DNA of 64,000 nt from Thermodesulfovibrio sp. (GTDB lineage Bacteria > Nitrospirota > Thermodesulfovibrionia > Thermodesulfovibrionales > UBA6898). Below, piece by piece: positions 37,128-47,090 of the stretch; the first letter of the stretch is position 1; every line of letters begins with the position of its first letter. Below the pieces are notes generated by a model that did no database searches, had not been told where the DNA came from, and worked only from the letters and a program-made list of their open reading frames with translations. The DNA is taken from assembly GCA_013824615.1 (NCBI GenBank), contig PNOC01000005.1:1-64000 (forward strand). Reading direction: 5' to 3'. Both the position numbers and the translations under genes were made by a program.

Positions 37128-38630
37128 CTACTTAAATAGAAATTCGAGCTGCTCCATATGCTCACCGGGAAAGTTGATCGGGTAAACGTTCGAAAAGCAG
37201 GCAGTACAATAATCGCCCGCACCACGGACGCTCCGCAGCAGACCCTCCATGCTCAGATATGAAAGCGAGTCCGCAGTTACATACTTCCTGGTCTCATCAA
37301 CATCATGGCTTGAAGCTATAAGCTCCTGCCTGGTCGGCGTATCTATACCGTAAAAGCAGGGCATAATCGTCGGCGGAGAGCTTATCCTGAGATGGACTTC
37401 TTTGGCTCCGCCGTTTTCACGGATCATCTTGACGATCTTCTTGCTGGTCGTGCCGCGCACGATTGAATCATCAATAACCACGACCCTCTTGCCCTCAAGC
37501 AGTTCCCGCACCGGGTTGAGCTTTATCTTCACCCCGAAATGACGGATATTCTGTTTCGGCTCGATAAAGGTCCTGCCGATATAATGGTTCCGTATCAGGC
37601 CGAAATCAAATCCGATGCCGCTCTCTTCAGAAAAGCCGAGCGCCGCAGGAACCCCTGAATCAGGGACCGGGATGACAATGTCAGCATCCACCATAGACTC
37701 CCGGGCAAGCTGCCTGCCGAGTTCTTTGCGTATGCTGTTGACATTCTGATGCCCGAAAATATAACTGTCCGGCCGCGAAAAATAAATGAACTCGAAAACG
37801 CAGAACGCGCGCCGCTCGGAGTGGAGGGCCTTCAGCGACGTCAATCCCTGCTCATTGATTATCACCATCTCGCCGGGTTCGACATCCCGTATATATTTTG
37901 CCCCGATCAGATCCAGGGCGCAGGTCTCGGAGGCAAAGACATAGGCGCCGTCCACCTGACCCAGGCAGAGGGGGCGGACTCCGTAGGGGTCGCGGACAGC
38001 GACCAACTCGTTCTCCCTCAGGATCAGCAGACTGAACGCACCACTTACCTGCCTCAGGGCATGGACTACCCTCTCGTAGAAGCTTTCCCCTTTAGAATGG
38101 GCAATGAGATGCACGACGACCTCACTGTCAGACGTCGACTGGAAGATGGCCCCGTCGTCCTCCAGGGTTTTGCGGAGTTCTGCGGCATTCACCAGATTAC
38201 CGTTATGACCCAATGCGAGCGTTCCGAGCGCAAAATTGGCAACTATGGGCTGGACATTCTTCAATATGCTGCTGCCTGCCGTGGAGTAGCGGTTATGGCC
38301 AATCGCAGCATGGCCCGGGAGTTTCTTGAGCCGCTTTTCGCTGAAAATATCAGCCACCAGCCCCATCGCCTTTTCCGTATACAGCTGTTTACCGTCTGAA
38401 GAACAGATTCCGGCGCCTTCCTGGCCGCGGTGCTGCAGGGAATAGAGCCCAAGGTAGGCAAGATTCGCTGCCTCAGGGTGGCCGTAGACGCCAAAAACGC
38501 CGCATTCTTCATGGAGTTTATCCCCGGATATATCGGAAAGGTTGAGGTTATTGCAGCAGGAACATCGGTCCAGACTGCCGGGTACATGCCGGAAGTCTGG
38601 TATTGCGGATCTGTAAAGAGGATTATTCAC
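37128..38630 (-). CDS. purF: Amidophosphoribosyltransferase, long N-terminal extension
   Basis: First step of purine synthesis: PRPP plus glutamine to 5-phosphoribosylamine. The Ntn-type catalytic Cys is Cys43 in [10 protein letters not shown]; the usual propeptide is about 10 residues, here 42. PRPP loop [14 protein letters not shown] is intact. Cysteines expected of the Fe-S type (B. subtilis-like) are present: FCVFEF, PCFYG and YCTAC, implying an oxygen-sensitive [4Fe-4S] cluster. The start is GTG 38628-38630, with AGGAG about 11 bases upstream; no closer ATG/GTG/TTG exists before Cys43. The extension holds DRCSCC. Upstream is a divergent Mg-type transporter operon. Confidence 0.93.
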   Translation of the reverse strand: MNNPLYRSAIPDFRHVPGSLDRCSCCNNLNLSDISGDKLHEECGVFGVYGHPEAANLAYLGLYSLQHRGQEGAGICSSDGKQLYTEKAMGLVADIFSEKRLKKLPGHAAIGHNRYSTAGSSILKNVQPIVANFALGTLALGHNGNLVNAAELRKTLEDDGAIFQSTSDSEVVVHLIAHSKGESFYERVVHALRQVSGAFSLLILRENELVAVRDPYGVRPLCLGQVDGAYVFASETCALDLIGAKYIRDVEPGEMVIINEQGLTSLKALHSERRAFCVFEFIYFSRPDSYIFGHQNVNSIRKELGRQLARESMVDADIVIPVPDSGVPAALGFSEESGIGFDFGLIRNHYIGRTFIEPKQNIRHFGVKIKLNPVRELLEGKRVVVIDDSIVRGTTSKKIVKMIRENGGAKEVHLRISSPPTIMPCFYGIDTPTRQELIASSHDVDETRKYVTADSLSYLSMEGLLRSVRGAGDYCTACFSNVYPINFPGEHMEQLEFLFK

Positions 38631-38777
38631 GTATGTGTAATCTCCTAATGAGCTAGTCTTTTATTCTAACACAACCTCCCCTTATATGTGCAGCCATAAT
38701 CCCGTCCCCGATCCGGCCCTGATCCGGGCCAGGCAAAGGCAGCGCAGCGGAGAAATATTGCCGAAACGCCCCTTATA

Positions 38778-38795
38778 AGGCTATACTTATAGCCT
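38778..38795. repeat. 7-bp hairpin upstream of the MgtE-like gene
   Basis: AGGCTAT and ATAGCCT flank a 4-base loop in the 214-base gap between purF and the MgtE-like gene. A GGCCC/GGGCC hairpin lies near 38715-38731. No known riboswitch was recognised in this gap. Confidence 0.4.
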
Positions 38796-38844
38796 GTATC
38801 TTCATTTCCTGCGGATCTGAACAACTAAACCTGAGGGAGTTGCT

Positions 38845-40107
38845 ATGCCTTTTTTCGGCGAAGTTTTTTCGAGCGAAATTATCAAGAAACCTGTCCTGGA
38901 CCCAAAAGGTGAAGACCTTGGCAGGGTAAAGGACATTGGAATTGTCAAGGGAGATCCGCTCCCGCTCGTCTCGGTGCTCATCATCGAAAAAAAGAAGAAG
39001 TACTTCAGGCTTCCCTGGGCCGAACTCAATATTTTCAACAAGAAAATCATCTCTTCGCGCACCTACCGTGACAAACTGATCCCCTATGAGTTCAGCGAAG
39101 ACGACCTGTTTGTGGTCAGGGACATTCTTGACAAGCAGATCGTCGATGCAAACGGGGCCAAGGTAGTCAGGGTGAACGACATTAAACTCGAAGGGTATCA
39201 GGACAATGCCATCCTGATTGCCGTGGACGTCGGCATGCGGGGCATTCTCCGGAGGCTCGGCATCGAACGCGGCAGTGAAGAATTTCTGAGCATGTTCAAA
39301 ACCAGCCTGCCCTACAACCTGATCAGCTGGAATTATATACAGCCCCTGCGTCCGAAGCTGAACGCCATTACGCTGACGGTGCCAAGACAGATCCTCGCTG
39401 AACTCCACCCCGCGGACATCGCCGACATCATCAGCCAGGTTTCACGCGAGGAAGGCGCGCACCTGTTCAGAGACCTGGATATCGAGACTGCTGCCGAGGC
39501 CCTCTCCGAGCTGAAGCCTGAGATGCAGGCGGACATCATCAATGCCATGGACACGGAAAAGGCCGCTGACATCATCGAGGAGATGCCTCCGGATGAGGCA
39601 GCCGATATCCTGAGCGACCTGCCGACTGAAAAGGCAAAAGAACTGCTCGAAAACATCGAAAAAGAAGAGGCTGAAGACATCCAGGAACTGCTCGAGCACG
39701 ACGAGGACACTGCAGGCGGGCGCATGACAAACAGCTATATCGCCTATGCCCCGCATATGACCGTCCAGGAAGCCTCAGAGCGCTTCAGGGTAAATGCCCG
39801 GGAAGTCGAAAACGTCTATTACATCTATATCCTGGACAAGGAAGAAAAACTGATCGGCGTCACCTCTTTGAAGGAAATGATTCTGGCTGAACCCGACTGC
39901 CTGCTGGCCGACATCATGGAAACCAACCTGAAAACTGTTTCTCCTGGCGAAGATGAGATGGACGCTGCCGCGATCATCTCAAAATATAATCTTCTGGCAC
40001 TGCCGGTTGTCGATGAAAACGGGTACATGCACGGGATTATTACCGTTGACGACATCATCGACATGCTGCTTCCTCCGGCTGCAAAGAAAAAAAGGAGAAA
40101 GGTATGA
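38845..40107 (+). CDS. MgtE N-domain/CBS protein with PRC barrels, transporter partner
   Basis: 420-residue soluble protein. Residues 1-165 contain two PRC-barrel-like units (VLDPKGEDLGRVKDI; IVDANGAKVVRVNDI). About 180-280 is an MgtE intracellular N domain, a superhelix of repeats (LHPADIADIISQV, LKPEMQADIINAM, MPPDEAADILSDL), then two CBS domains (about 285-410) ending GIITVDDIIDML. In MgtE these domains sense Mg2+ and gate the pore, but here no MgtE membrane domain follows. The stop overlaps the start of an Nramp-related transporter by 4 bases (ATGA), so this is very probably its regulatory subunit. Confidence 0.85.
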   Translation: MPFFGEVFSSEIIKKPVLDPKGEDLGRVKDIGIVKGDPLPLVSVLIIEKKKKYFRLPWAELNIFNKKIISSRTYRDKLIPYEFSEDDLFVVRDILDKQIVDANGAKVVRVNDIKLEGYQDNAILIAVDVGMRGILRRLGIERGSEEFLSMFKTSLPYNLISWNYIQPLRPKLNAITLTVPRQILAELHPADIADIISQVSREEGAHLFRDLDIETAAEALSELKPEMQADIINAMDTEKAADIIEEMPPDEAADILSDLPTEKAKELLENIEKEEAEDIQELLEHDEDTAGGRMTNSYIAYAPHMTVQEASERFRVNAREVENVYYIYILDKEEKLIGVTSLKEMILAEPDCLLADIMETNLKTVSPGEDEMDAAAIISKYNLLALPVVDENGYMHGIITVDDIIDMLLPPAAKKKRRKV

Positions 40108-41336
40108 GCCGCTGGAAACGGTTCCTGCTTTTTCTTTCGATCATGGGTCCGGGCATTATCACCGCCAATATCGACAATGACGCCAGCGGCATCACCACCT
40201 ATTCCGTTGCCGGCGCCCGCTTCGGATACAGCCTTCTCTGGACCCTGCTGCCGACAACCGTAGCGCTGGTCGTTATCCAGGAGATGATTGCGAGGATGGG
40301 CGTCATTACCGGGAAGGGGCTTTCCGACCTGATCCGGGAAAACTACGGGGTAAAGGCCGCCTTCTACATGATGCTCGGACTCCTGGTAGCCAATTTTGGA
40401 AACACTGTCGCAAACCTTGCCGGCTGGGCCGCGAGCATGGAGATACTCGGACTGAGCAAATATGTCATGGTCCCGGTCGGTGCTCTCGCCATATGGATGC
40501 TGGTGACCAAGGGCAGTTACCGTTTTGTGGAGAAGATACTCCTTTTCGCCTGTCTCCTTTATTTCGGGTATGTCGTCTCAGGCTTTATGGCAAAGCCGGA
40601 CTGGGCGCCGGTCCTCAGAAGCGCGGTCGTCCCCCAGATGAGATGGGATTCTGAATATATCATGCTGAGCATTGCGATTATCGGCACAACCATTACCCCG
40701 TGGATGCAGTTCTATCTGCAGTCCTCGATTGCTGAAAAAGGGATCAAAAAAGAAGATTACGCGGCCTCGCGGCTGGACGTTATTATCGGGTGCTTCATCA
40801 CCGACATTATCAGTTTCTTTATTATCGTCACCTGCGGAGCACTCCTCTTTCCCAACGGCGTCAGGATCAACGAAGCTGCCGAGGCTGCCCTTGCACTCAA
40901 GCCTCTTGCCGGCGAATATGCCTACCTGATCTTTGCCGTCTGCCTTGCCAATGCCTCTTTGCTGGGCGCAATCATCGTCCCGCTCGCGACCGCCTATTAT
41001 ATCTGCGAGGCAATGGGGTGGGAGGCCGGAATCAATAAATCCTTCAAAGAGGCTCCGCAGTTCATGTGGATATATACTCTGACCATAGCGCTGGCCTCAG
41101 CCGTCATCATGATCCCCGGAGCCCCGCTGGTATTCCTTATGGTGCTGTCCGCAGTGGTCAACGGCCTATTGCTCCCCTTTGTTCTTATCTACGCCCTCCT
41201 GCTCGTAAACAACAAGAAACTCATGGGATCGTATGTCAACCCCCGAAGCTATAATTACATCTCGTGGGGGACTATTGCTGCCATTATTCTGCTCACCGGC
41301 TTTATGATCATCACGACATTTGCCCCCCGGGCATAA
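40104..41336 (+). CDS. Nramp-related divalent metal transporter with altered metal site
   Basis: 410 residues with about 11 transmembrane helices, Nramp/SLC11 fold. The helix-1 motif DPGN reads DASG (Asp26 kept). The helix-6 motif reads TTITPW at 195-200 where classical Nramps have ATVMPH: the metal-binding Met becomes Thr198 and the His becomes Trp200. Loss of this soft ligand is what marks Nramp-related Mg2+ transporters (NRMT group), so Mg2+ or Mn2+ uptake fits better than Fe2+. Translational coupling to an MgtE-type sensor supports Mg2+. This is an inference; transport was not shown. Confidence 0.83.
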   Translation: MSRWKRFLLFLSIMGPGIITANIDNDASGITTYSVAGARFGYSLLWTLLPTTVALVVIQEMIARMGVITGKGLSDLIRENYGVKAAFYMMLGLLVANFGNTVANLAGWAASMEILGLSKYVMVPVGALAIWMLVTKGSYRFVEKILLFACLLYFGYVVSGFMAKPDWAPVLRSAVVPQMRWDSEYIMLSIAIIGTTITPWMQFYLQSSIAEKGIKKEDYAASRLDVIIGCFITDIISFFIIVTCGALLFPNGVRINEAAEAALALKPLAGEYAYLIFAVCLANASLLGAIIVPLATAYYICEAMGWEAGINKSFKEAPQFMWIYTLTIALASAVIMIPGAPLVFLMVLSAVVNGLLLPFVLIYALLLVNNKKLMGSYVNPRSYNYISWGTIAAIILLTGFMIITTFAPRA

Positions 41337-41429
41337 CCGGACCGGCAAAATCCTTCTGCCCGATATCGCGTGTCCATAAATAATGGCCTGATTTAGTTTA
41401 TAATATGGGAGAGAACCTCGGGAGGATGT

Positions 41430-42500
41430 ATGGTTAAAACAATAGAGTGGGTTAACGGCAAAGTGGTCATGCTCGATCAGACGCGACTTCCGATAGAGGT
41501 CGTCTATATCGAATGCGCCGATTACCACCAGGTGGCGGAGGGCATAAAGAAATTATGGATTCGCGGAGCCCCGGCGATCGGTATTGCTGCAGCGATGGGG
41601 ATAGCCCTTGCTGCTCAGGATATCCAGGCCTCCTCTGGAGACGCATTGCTCAAAGGTCTGGAACCTGCCTTCGCCGAACTTTTGGCAACAAGACCGACTG
41701 CAGTCAACATCCAATGGGCCGTCAACAGGTTCAGAGCATTCATAGACAAGCACAAAAATGAGACCGCCGCAGAGCTTAAGTCCTTGCTCATCAGAGAGGC
41801 CCAACTGGTTCTCGACGAAGATATTGAAATAAACAAAGCCATCGGGTTCTGGGGAGCCCAGCTCATCAAGGACGGTGACACCATCCTCACCCACTGCAAC
41901 GCAGGGTCCCTTGCCACCGGAGGCTACGGTACGGCAACAGCGCCGATGCGGGTAGCCAAAGAGCAGGGCAAACAGATCAGCGTCATAGCTGACGAGACCC
42001 GGCCTGTGCTCCAGGGAGCCCGGCTTACGGCATGGGAACTGATGGAGGACGGCATTCCGGTGACACTGATTTCCGACAACACCGCCGGCGCAATCATGCA
42101 GAAGGGTGAGATTAATCTGGCAATCGTCGGCACTGACCGCACGGTCCTGAACGGCGATGTTGCCAACAAGATCGGGACGTATTCGGTTGCGGTCCTCTGC
42201 AAAGAGCACGGCATCCCCTTTTATGTGGCTGCTCCCATGAGCAGCATCGACTTTTCTACCCCCTCCGGGGACCTGATACCGATCGAGGAGCGAAGCCCTG
42301 AAGAGGTGACCCATATCTTCGGTACCTGCAGGATTGCGCCTGAAGGGGTAAGGGTGAGAAACCTGGCGTTTGATGTCACTCCCGCAAAATATGTCACGGC
42401 GATCATTACGGAAAAAGGAATATTCAGGCCTTCTGACCTCAAAAAACTGGCGGACCCCTCGGCGGACATAAACAGGCTCAGGATAGAGGTCAGGCCATGA
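41430..42500 (+). CDS. mtnA: Methylthioribose-1-phosphate isomerase
   Basis: Methionine salvage enzyme converting 5-methylthioribose-1-phosphate to methylthioribulose-1-phosphate. 356 residues, full length. [13 protein letters not shown] near the N-terminus, the catalytic Cys in [16 protein letters not shown] and Asp in [18 protein letters not shown] are present, with ERSPEEVTH and [10 protein letters not shown] at the end. The eIF2B-like relatives lack this full set, so the call is firm. GGGAGG precedes ATG. No other mtn genes are nearby; a polyprenyl synthase follows 13 bases later. Confidence 0.95.
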   Translation: MVKTIEWVNGKVVMLDQTRLPIEVVYIECADYHQVAEGIKKLWIRGAPAIGIAAAMGIALAAQDIQASSGDALLKGLEPAFAELLATRPTAVNIQWAVNRFRAFIDKHKNETAAELKSLLIREAQLVLDEDIEINKAIGFWGAQLIKDGDTILTHCNAGSLATGGYGTATAPMRVAKEQGKQISVIADETRPVLQGARLTAWELMEDGIPVTLISDNTAGAIMQKGEINLAIVGTDRTVLNGDVANKIGTYSVAVLCKEHGIPFYVAAPMSSIDFSTPSGDLIPIEERSPEEVTHIFGTCRIAPEGVRVRNLAFDVTPAKYVTAIITEKGIFRPSDLKKLADPSADINRLRIEVRP

Positions 42501-42513
42501 GGGGGCCTCTGGC

Positions 42514-43518
42514 GTGATCGCGAAACAGGCCCAGGCCTCATCAATGCAGCTGCAGCAGGTTTTCGACCTGTATGAAGAGAGAATCAGGCTCGTTGAGCAG
42601 AAGATCCGGGAGCTTTTCAGCAACAGGGCTTCAATCATCCCCCTGATCGGAAATCATCTCATTTCGAGCGGAGGAAAAAGACTGCGTCCGCTCTTTCATC
42701 TCCTGAGCGCTGACCTGGCAGGCTATCAGGGTGGAGATGCAGACATTGAGATCGCCGGCATTATTGAATCGATCCACACCGCTTCGCTCCTGCACGATGA
42801 TGTGGTTGATATGGCCGATGTCAGAAGAGGCAAGCCGACGGCCAACTCAGTATGGGGAAATCAGGTTGTGGTTCTGGTAGGGGATTTTCTTTACTCAAAC
42901 GCGCTCAGGACAGCTGTCCTGCTGAAAAACCAGAAAATCATGGAATCCCTCTCAGGGGCAACAACAAGGATGACCGAGGGAGAACTCCTGCAACTGAACC
43001 GCATCGGCGACGTCGATATCACCGAGGAAGAGTATATGGAAATTATAGCTGCAAAGACCGGGGCCCTGATATCAGCGGCCTGCCGGGTTGGGGCGATTCT
43101 GGGAAAACTGCCGGAAGAGAAGGAAAATGCCCTGGCTGATTTCGGCATGAAAACCGGCATTGTCTTCCAGATGGCGGACGATATCCTCGACTATATGGCC
43201 AATGAGGGAGAGCTCGGGAAAAAACTCGGGAAGGATCTTGAGGAAGGCAAAGTAACCCTTCCCCTGCTCCATCTGCTACAGGCTGCAGGAAAAGAAGAGG
43301 CAGGCGAAATAAAAGAGATCATCCGGGAAGATTTTTCAGAAAAGGGCATCGGCCGCATACTCCTTCTCCTGAAAAAATACCGTTCCATTGAGGCGTCTTT
43401 TGATAAAGCGTCTGCACTGGTTACCGAGGCCCAGGAACATCTCTCCCTGTTCCCTGATTCTGCGGCGAAACAGGCGCTGCTTGCCATCTCTGCCTACTCA
43501 CTCCAGCGGGACAAATAG
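42514..43518 (+). CDS. Long-chain polyprenyl diphosphate synthase
   Basis: Trans-prenyltransferase extending farnesyl-type diphosphates to a long chain for quinones (octaprenyl/heptaprenyl type). 334 residues. GGKRLRPL, first aspartate motif LLHDDVVDMADVRRGKPTAN and second motif MADDILDY are present. Residues 4-5 before the first motif are small (Ala, Ser), which fits long products. Start is GTG 42514 with GAGGGGG upstream; ATG 42544 is an alternative. It follows mtnA by 13 bases and its stop overlaps the GTG start of the AMMECR1 gene. Confidence 0.9.
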   Translation: MIAKQAQASSMQLQQVFDLYEERIRLVEQKIRELFSNRASIIPLIGNHLISSGGKRLRPLFHLLSADLAGYQGGDADIEIAGIIESIHTASLLHDDVVDMADVRRGKPTANSVWGNQVVVLVGDFLYSNALRTAVLLKNQKIMESLSGATTRMTEGELLQLNRIGDVDITEEEYMEIIAAKTGALISAACRVGAILGKLPEEKENALADFGMKTGIVFQMADDILDYMANEGELGKKLGKDLEEGKVTLPLLHLLQAAGKEEAGEIKEIIREDFSEKGIGRILLLLKKYRSIEASFDKASALVTEAQEHLSLFPDSAAKQALLAISAYSLQRDK

Positions 43519-44024
43519 TGCACCTGCTCGTTACCGTCGCCAAACAGGCTGTCGAACAATTCGTGAAGCAGGGCACCGTCATGCCACCGCCACAGGATAT
43601 ACCTTCTGAATATCTTGAGAAGGCCGGGGTTTTTGTATCCCTTAAAAAAAAAGGTGAACTGCGGGGCTGCATCGGGACCTTTTCTCCCTGCACTGAAAAC
43701 ATAATCCGGGAAATTATTGCCAATGCCGTCTCGGCAGCAGTCCGGGATCCCCGCTTCAGCCCGGTAGGCCCTGACGAACTGGATGACCTTGCCTATTCCG
43801 TGGACATACTTTCAACCCCGGAAAGGGTCAGCGATGAAACCCGGCTCGACCCGAAACAATACGGCATCATCCTGCAGAGCGGCCAGAGACGGGGGCTGCT
43901 GTTACCGGATCTCGAAGGGGTGGATACCGTGACGGACCAGCTCAGGATAACCAGAATGAAGGCAGGTATACGTCCGGATGAAACTGCGGAAATTTACCGG
44001 TTTACCGTCACCCGCTATACATAG
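43518..44024 (+). CDS. AMMECR1-domain protein
   Basis: 168-residue single AMMECR1 domain (part A of the AmmeMemoRadiSam set). The hallmark LRGCIGTF is near residue 50, followed by AVRDPRFSPVGPDEL, VDILSTPE, and DPKQYGIILQSGQRRGLLLPDLEGVDT. The start is GTG sharing a base with the polyprenyl synthase stop (TAGTG). The Memo and radical SAM partners are not in this window. A role in radical SAM-linked modification has been proposed for the trio, but it is unproven. Confidence 0.85.
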   Translation: MHLLVTVAKQAVEQFVKQGTVMPPPQDIPSEYLEKAGVFVSLKKKGELRGCIGTFSPCTENIIREIIANAVSAAVRDPRFSPVGPDELDDLAYSVDILSTPERVSDETRLDPKQYGIILQSGQRRGLLLPDLEGVDTVTDQLRITRMKAGIRPDETAEIYRFTVTRYT

Positions 44025-44042
44025 TTTTTTTGGGAGACCGCA

Positions 44043-44321
44043 ATGGGAACATGGCTCACGATGATGCAGAACAGGATCTCGAAACAGGTTATCCTCCGGG
44101 TGTTTCTGATCTGCACCCTCCTTGCCGTGGTAGGGATTGAAGGCTATTATATATACGTTTTACGCAATATAATAGAAAAACAGTCAGAGGAACTTAATCA
44201 TACCAGTCTGCAGATTCAGGCACTGCGGCATGAAAGAGTTTCCCTTGAAGATGAACTGCACCTGATCAAGAAGACAGCAGGAGAAAAAAATGATGGAACT
44301 ACCGCTCAACGGCAACATTAG
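44043..44321 (+). CDS. Small membrane protein with coiled coil
   Basis: 92 residues: one transmembrane helix (about 18-40), then a heptad-rich coiled coil (IIEKQSEELNHTSLQIQALRHERVSLEDEL) and a charged tail. The layout is like FtsL/DivIC-type proteins, but it is too generic to name. The 3' end overlaps the next gene by 32 bases in another frame, so it is translationally linked to the DUF4388/J-domain gene. Function unknown. Confidence 0.55.
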   Translation: MGTWLTMMQNRISKQVILRVFLICTLLAVVGIEGYYIYVLRNIIEKQSEELNHTSLQIQALRHERVSLEDELHLIKKTAGEKNDGTTAQRQH

Positions 44322-45759
44322 AACCACAAGTCTCGTCAGAATCCTCGTATATCTCAACAGGCAGAGGAAGACGGGCACCCTCTCTCTGGCGACGGCAGCG
44401 TGGACAAAAAAACTCTTTGTCCATACCGGGGACGTCGTCTTTGCCTCATCGACCTATGAGGATGACAGACTGGGAGAAATGCTTCTGAAGGCGGGAAAAA
44501 TATCCGTAGAGCAGTATGACCGATCTGTTGAAATCCTGAAGACCTCCAGCAAAAGACAGGGAGCCATACTGGTTGAACTGGGTTATCTGACCCCTAAAGA
44601 CCTTTTCTGGGGGGTAAAGTATCAGGTAAGAGAAATCATCCAGAGTCTCTTCCTGGCTGAAGAGGCGGCATATGCCTTTATTGAGGGAGATATACCGGAT
44701 CAGGAGGTCATCACCCTCAAAATGAGCATGGGAAACCTGATCTATGAATCCGTGAAGCATATCGATAACTGGACAAGAATCAGGAATGAGATGCCTGAAA
44801 CTTCCTCCGTACTCCGGCTGAGCAGCGACCCGCTGAGTCTCTTTCAGGACATTGAACTGAGTGTACAGGACAAAAAAATTCTTTCCCTGATCGATGGCAC
44901 CCGGACTATCAACGAGGTTATTGAGGCCTCATGGCTTGCCTCTTTTGAAGCCCTGAAGATTCTCTACGTGCTGTGGTCTCTGGGCATCGTTGCAGCGGCA
45001 GAACAATCGATGACCTCAGGGGCGGCGGATGCAGCCAGCCCCCAGGAAACCGGGATCAGCATGTCTTTAAACGATATACTCCAGCCGCATCCGGAAGAGG
45101 ATGAAGCCCTCCTGCAGAAGATCAATACTATGTATGCAAAAATCGATACACTCAGCCCGGCAGAACTCCTTGAGACAGACGCCGGGTCAAGCGGTGACAC
45201 CATTAAAAAGAACTATTACCGCCTGGCGAAGGAATTCCATCCCGACCGTTATTTTGCCATCCGGGACAACTCGGTCAAGTCCAAACTTACAAATATTTTT
45301 GATGCCATAACCAAGGCATACAATCTTCTGAAAGACGATGCCTCCAGGGCATCCTATTTCAACCCGGCCGCAGCCACAGAAAAAAAAACCGGTCAGGAAG
45401 AGCCTCCACGGGCTGAAGACCAGTTCAAACGGGGTATCGAAGAATTCAAAAAAGGCAATTATTGGGGTGCTGCCGACCATTTCAGGTGGGTGACAAAACT
45501 TTCACCGGAAAACGGCGCTTACTGGAACTATCTCTCCCTCGCATTGTCCAAGATACCCGGCAGGCTGAAAGATGCAGAGGAAGCCTTGCTCACTGCCGCA
45601 AAGCTCGAACCGCTCAATGCAGACCTCCAGGCAAACCTCGGCCTGCTCTATCTGAAGGCGGGGATGAAGAAGCGGGCCGCGGGCTTCTTCGAAAAAGCAT
45701 TGCGGATCGATGCCTCCAATGATAAGGCATTAAAAGGGCTCCAGCAGGCTGAGCTGTAG
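44290..45759 (+). CDS. DUF4388 (PATAN)-J domain-TPR protein
   Basis: 489 residues, three parts. Residues 1-115 are a DUF4388/PATAN-like domain ([46 protein letters not shown]), common in bacterial signalling. About 200-240 is a winged-helix-like segment ([17 protein letters not shown]). About 295-360 is a DnaJ-type J domain with HPD at 317-319, so it could stimulate an Hsp70. The C-terminal 100 residues are TPR repeats ([30 protein letters not shown]). An AGGAG motif lies before ATG 44290. An adaptor linking signalling to Hsp70 is a fair guess; no characterised match is known to me. Confidence 0.78.
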   Translation: MMELPLNGNIRTTSLVRILVYLNRQRKTGTLSLATAAWTKKLFVHTGDVVFASSTYEDDRLGEMLLKAGKISVEQYDRSVEILKTSSKRQGAILVELGYLTPKDLFWGVKYQVREIIQSLFLAEEAAYAFIEGDIPDQEVITLKMSMGNLIYESVKHIDNWTRIRNEMPETSSVLRLSSDPLSLFQDIELSVQDKKILSLIDGTRTINEVIEASWLASFEALKILYVLWSLGIVAAAEQSMTSGAADAASPQETGISMSLNDILQPHPEEDEALLQKINTMYAKIDTLSPAELLETDAGSSGDTIKKNYYRLAKEFHPDRYFAIRDNSVKSKLTNIFDAITKAYNLLKDDASRASYFNPAAATEKKTGQEEPPRAEDQFKRGIEEFKKGNYWGAADHFRWVTKLSPENGAYWNYLSLALSKIPGRLKDAEEALLTAAKLEPLNADLQANLGLLYLKAGMKKRAAGFFEKALRIDASNDKALKGLQQAEL

Positions 45760-45785
45760 CCTGCTTCAAGGCTCTGCTGAAAGCA

Positions 45786-46826
45786 ATGCCGACCATACGG
45801 GAGCAGGCCGAAGAGCTTGAGGCAAAATATCTGCACCCTGCAGCCTGCCTCAACTCCAGATCCAAAGGCCGGGCCGCACATGAAGACGAAGGCGAAATCC
45901 GCACCGGTTTTCAGCGCGACCGGGACCGGATTATCCACTCAAAGGCCTTCCGCAGACTAAAGCATAAAACCCAGGTCTTCCTTGCACCACAGGGAGATCA
46001 CTACCGCACCCGGCTGACCCATGTGCTGGAGGTGGCCCAGATAGCTCGTACCGTAGCACGCGCCCTCCGGCTGAACGAAGACCTCACCGAGGCCATTGCC
46101 CTGGGACATGATCTCGGGCATACACCCTTCGGGCATGCGGGGGAGACGGTCCTGCGAAGAATCCATCCCGGCGGTTTTGACCATTTCAAACAGAGTCTGC
46201 GTGTTGTCGATTTTCTCGAGAGGAACGGCCAGGGGCTGAATCTGACGTATGAGGTGAGGAACGGCATTGTCAAGCATTCAAAAGGTAAAGGACTTATAAT
46301 CCCGGCCAAAAAAACTGAGCGTGCAGCAACACTGGAAGGGCAGGTCGTCAGGGTCTCGGACCTGATAGCCTATGTAAACCATGACCTCGACGACGCCCTC
46401 CGGGCAGAGGTGATCCGGGAGTCTGATATTCCGAGGATTGCAGTGAAATGTCTGGGTACGACGCATGCGAAACGGATTGACGCCATGGTGAAGGACCTTA
46501 TCTATAGCACACTCAGGACAGACCTGACTGCCCTGCAGATGAGCGATGACCTCTCTGAGGCGACCTACGTACTCAGGGATTTTCTCTACGCGCGTGTCTA
46601 TGAAAGTCCGGTTATCCTGCGGGAGTTCAGAAAGGCCCAGAAAATACTGGAGGACCTCTACACCTATTATCTGGAGCATAGCGAAGAGATTGCCGGAGAT
46701 ATCCCGTCTGAGAAAAAACTGAATAAAAACCGCATGGTCTGCGACTTCATCGCCGGAATGACCGACAGCTTCGCCCTGATGACCTATGAAAAACTCTTCC
46801 TCCCGCAGCAGTGGACCGTTTTATAG
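45786..46826 (+). CDS. dgt: Deoxyguanosinetriphosphate triphosphohydrolase-like protein
   Basis: HD-domain dNTPase, cleaving dNTP to deoxynucleoside and triphosphate; it can limit dNTP pools. 346 residues, the shorter Dgt-like type. The signature is [24 protein letters not shown], then [13 protein letters not shown] and the metal motif [14 protein letters not shown], with [14 protein letters not shown]-like sequence ([14 protein letters not shown]) downstream. It starts 26 bases after the DUF4388 gene. Whether it prefers dGTP cannot be read from sequence. Confidence 0.93.
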   Translation: MPTIREQAEELEAKYLHPAACLNSRSKGRAAHEDEGEIRTGFQRDRDRIIHSKAFRRLKHKTQVFLAPQGDHYRTRLTHVLEVAQIARTVARALRLNEDLTEAIALGHDLGHTPFGHAGETVLRRIHPGGFDHFKQSLRVVDFLERNGQGLNLTYEVRNGIVKHSKGKGLIIPAKKTERAATLEGQVVRVSDLIAYVNHDLDDALRAEVIRESDIPRIAVKCLGTTHAKRIDAMVKDLIYSTLRTDLTALQMSDDLSEATYVLRDFLYARVYESPVILREFRKAQKILEDLYTYYLEHSEEIAGDIPSEKKLNKNRMVCDFIAGMTDSFALMTYEKLFLPQQWTVL

Positions 46827-46951
46827 CTCCACCACACCACACGGAGCAGGATACATTTTGTATAGGGGTTTTCGCTCCCGGCATCTCGTTCTGTCCGTCA
46901 ATAATATACTTTTTATTCTCTGGGCCGCCTGAACCTAATTTGGGCAAAAGT

Positions 46952-46990
46952 AAGGGGCAGGCCTGGGGATCGGGGAAAGGCCTGCCCCTT
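46952..46990. repeat. Perfect 13-bp GC-rich inverted repeat between convergent genes
   Basis: AAGGGGCAGGCCT (46952-46964) and AGGCCTGCCCCTT (46978-46990) flank a 13-base loop. It lies in the 264-base gap between dgt and ribF. There is no T run after the stem, so it may slow or end transcription by another route, or be a repeat element. A weaker GCTCC/GGAGC hairpin follows the dgt stop. Confidence 0.6.
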
Positions 46991-47090
46991 GGGGATGTAG
47001 GCGGATGTTCAAAAATGGGGATCTTTGGAGGGTATCCGCCTACGAAACTATCATAACATGTCTGAATTGCTTTTGCTACTTTTTTGTCGT

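Noticed and set aside
38649-38844. Purine or magnesium riboswitch between purF and the MgtE-like gene
   Set aside because: Only short hairpins are seen; no conserved core of a known riboswitch could be recognised by eye.
41553-42638. 361-codon minus-strand frame
   Set aside because: It mirrors mtnA and the start of the polyprenyl synthase; the plus-strand genes are clear.
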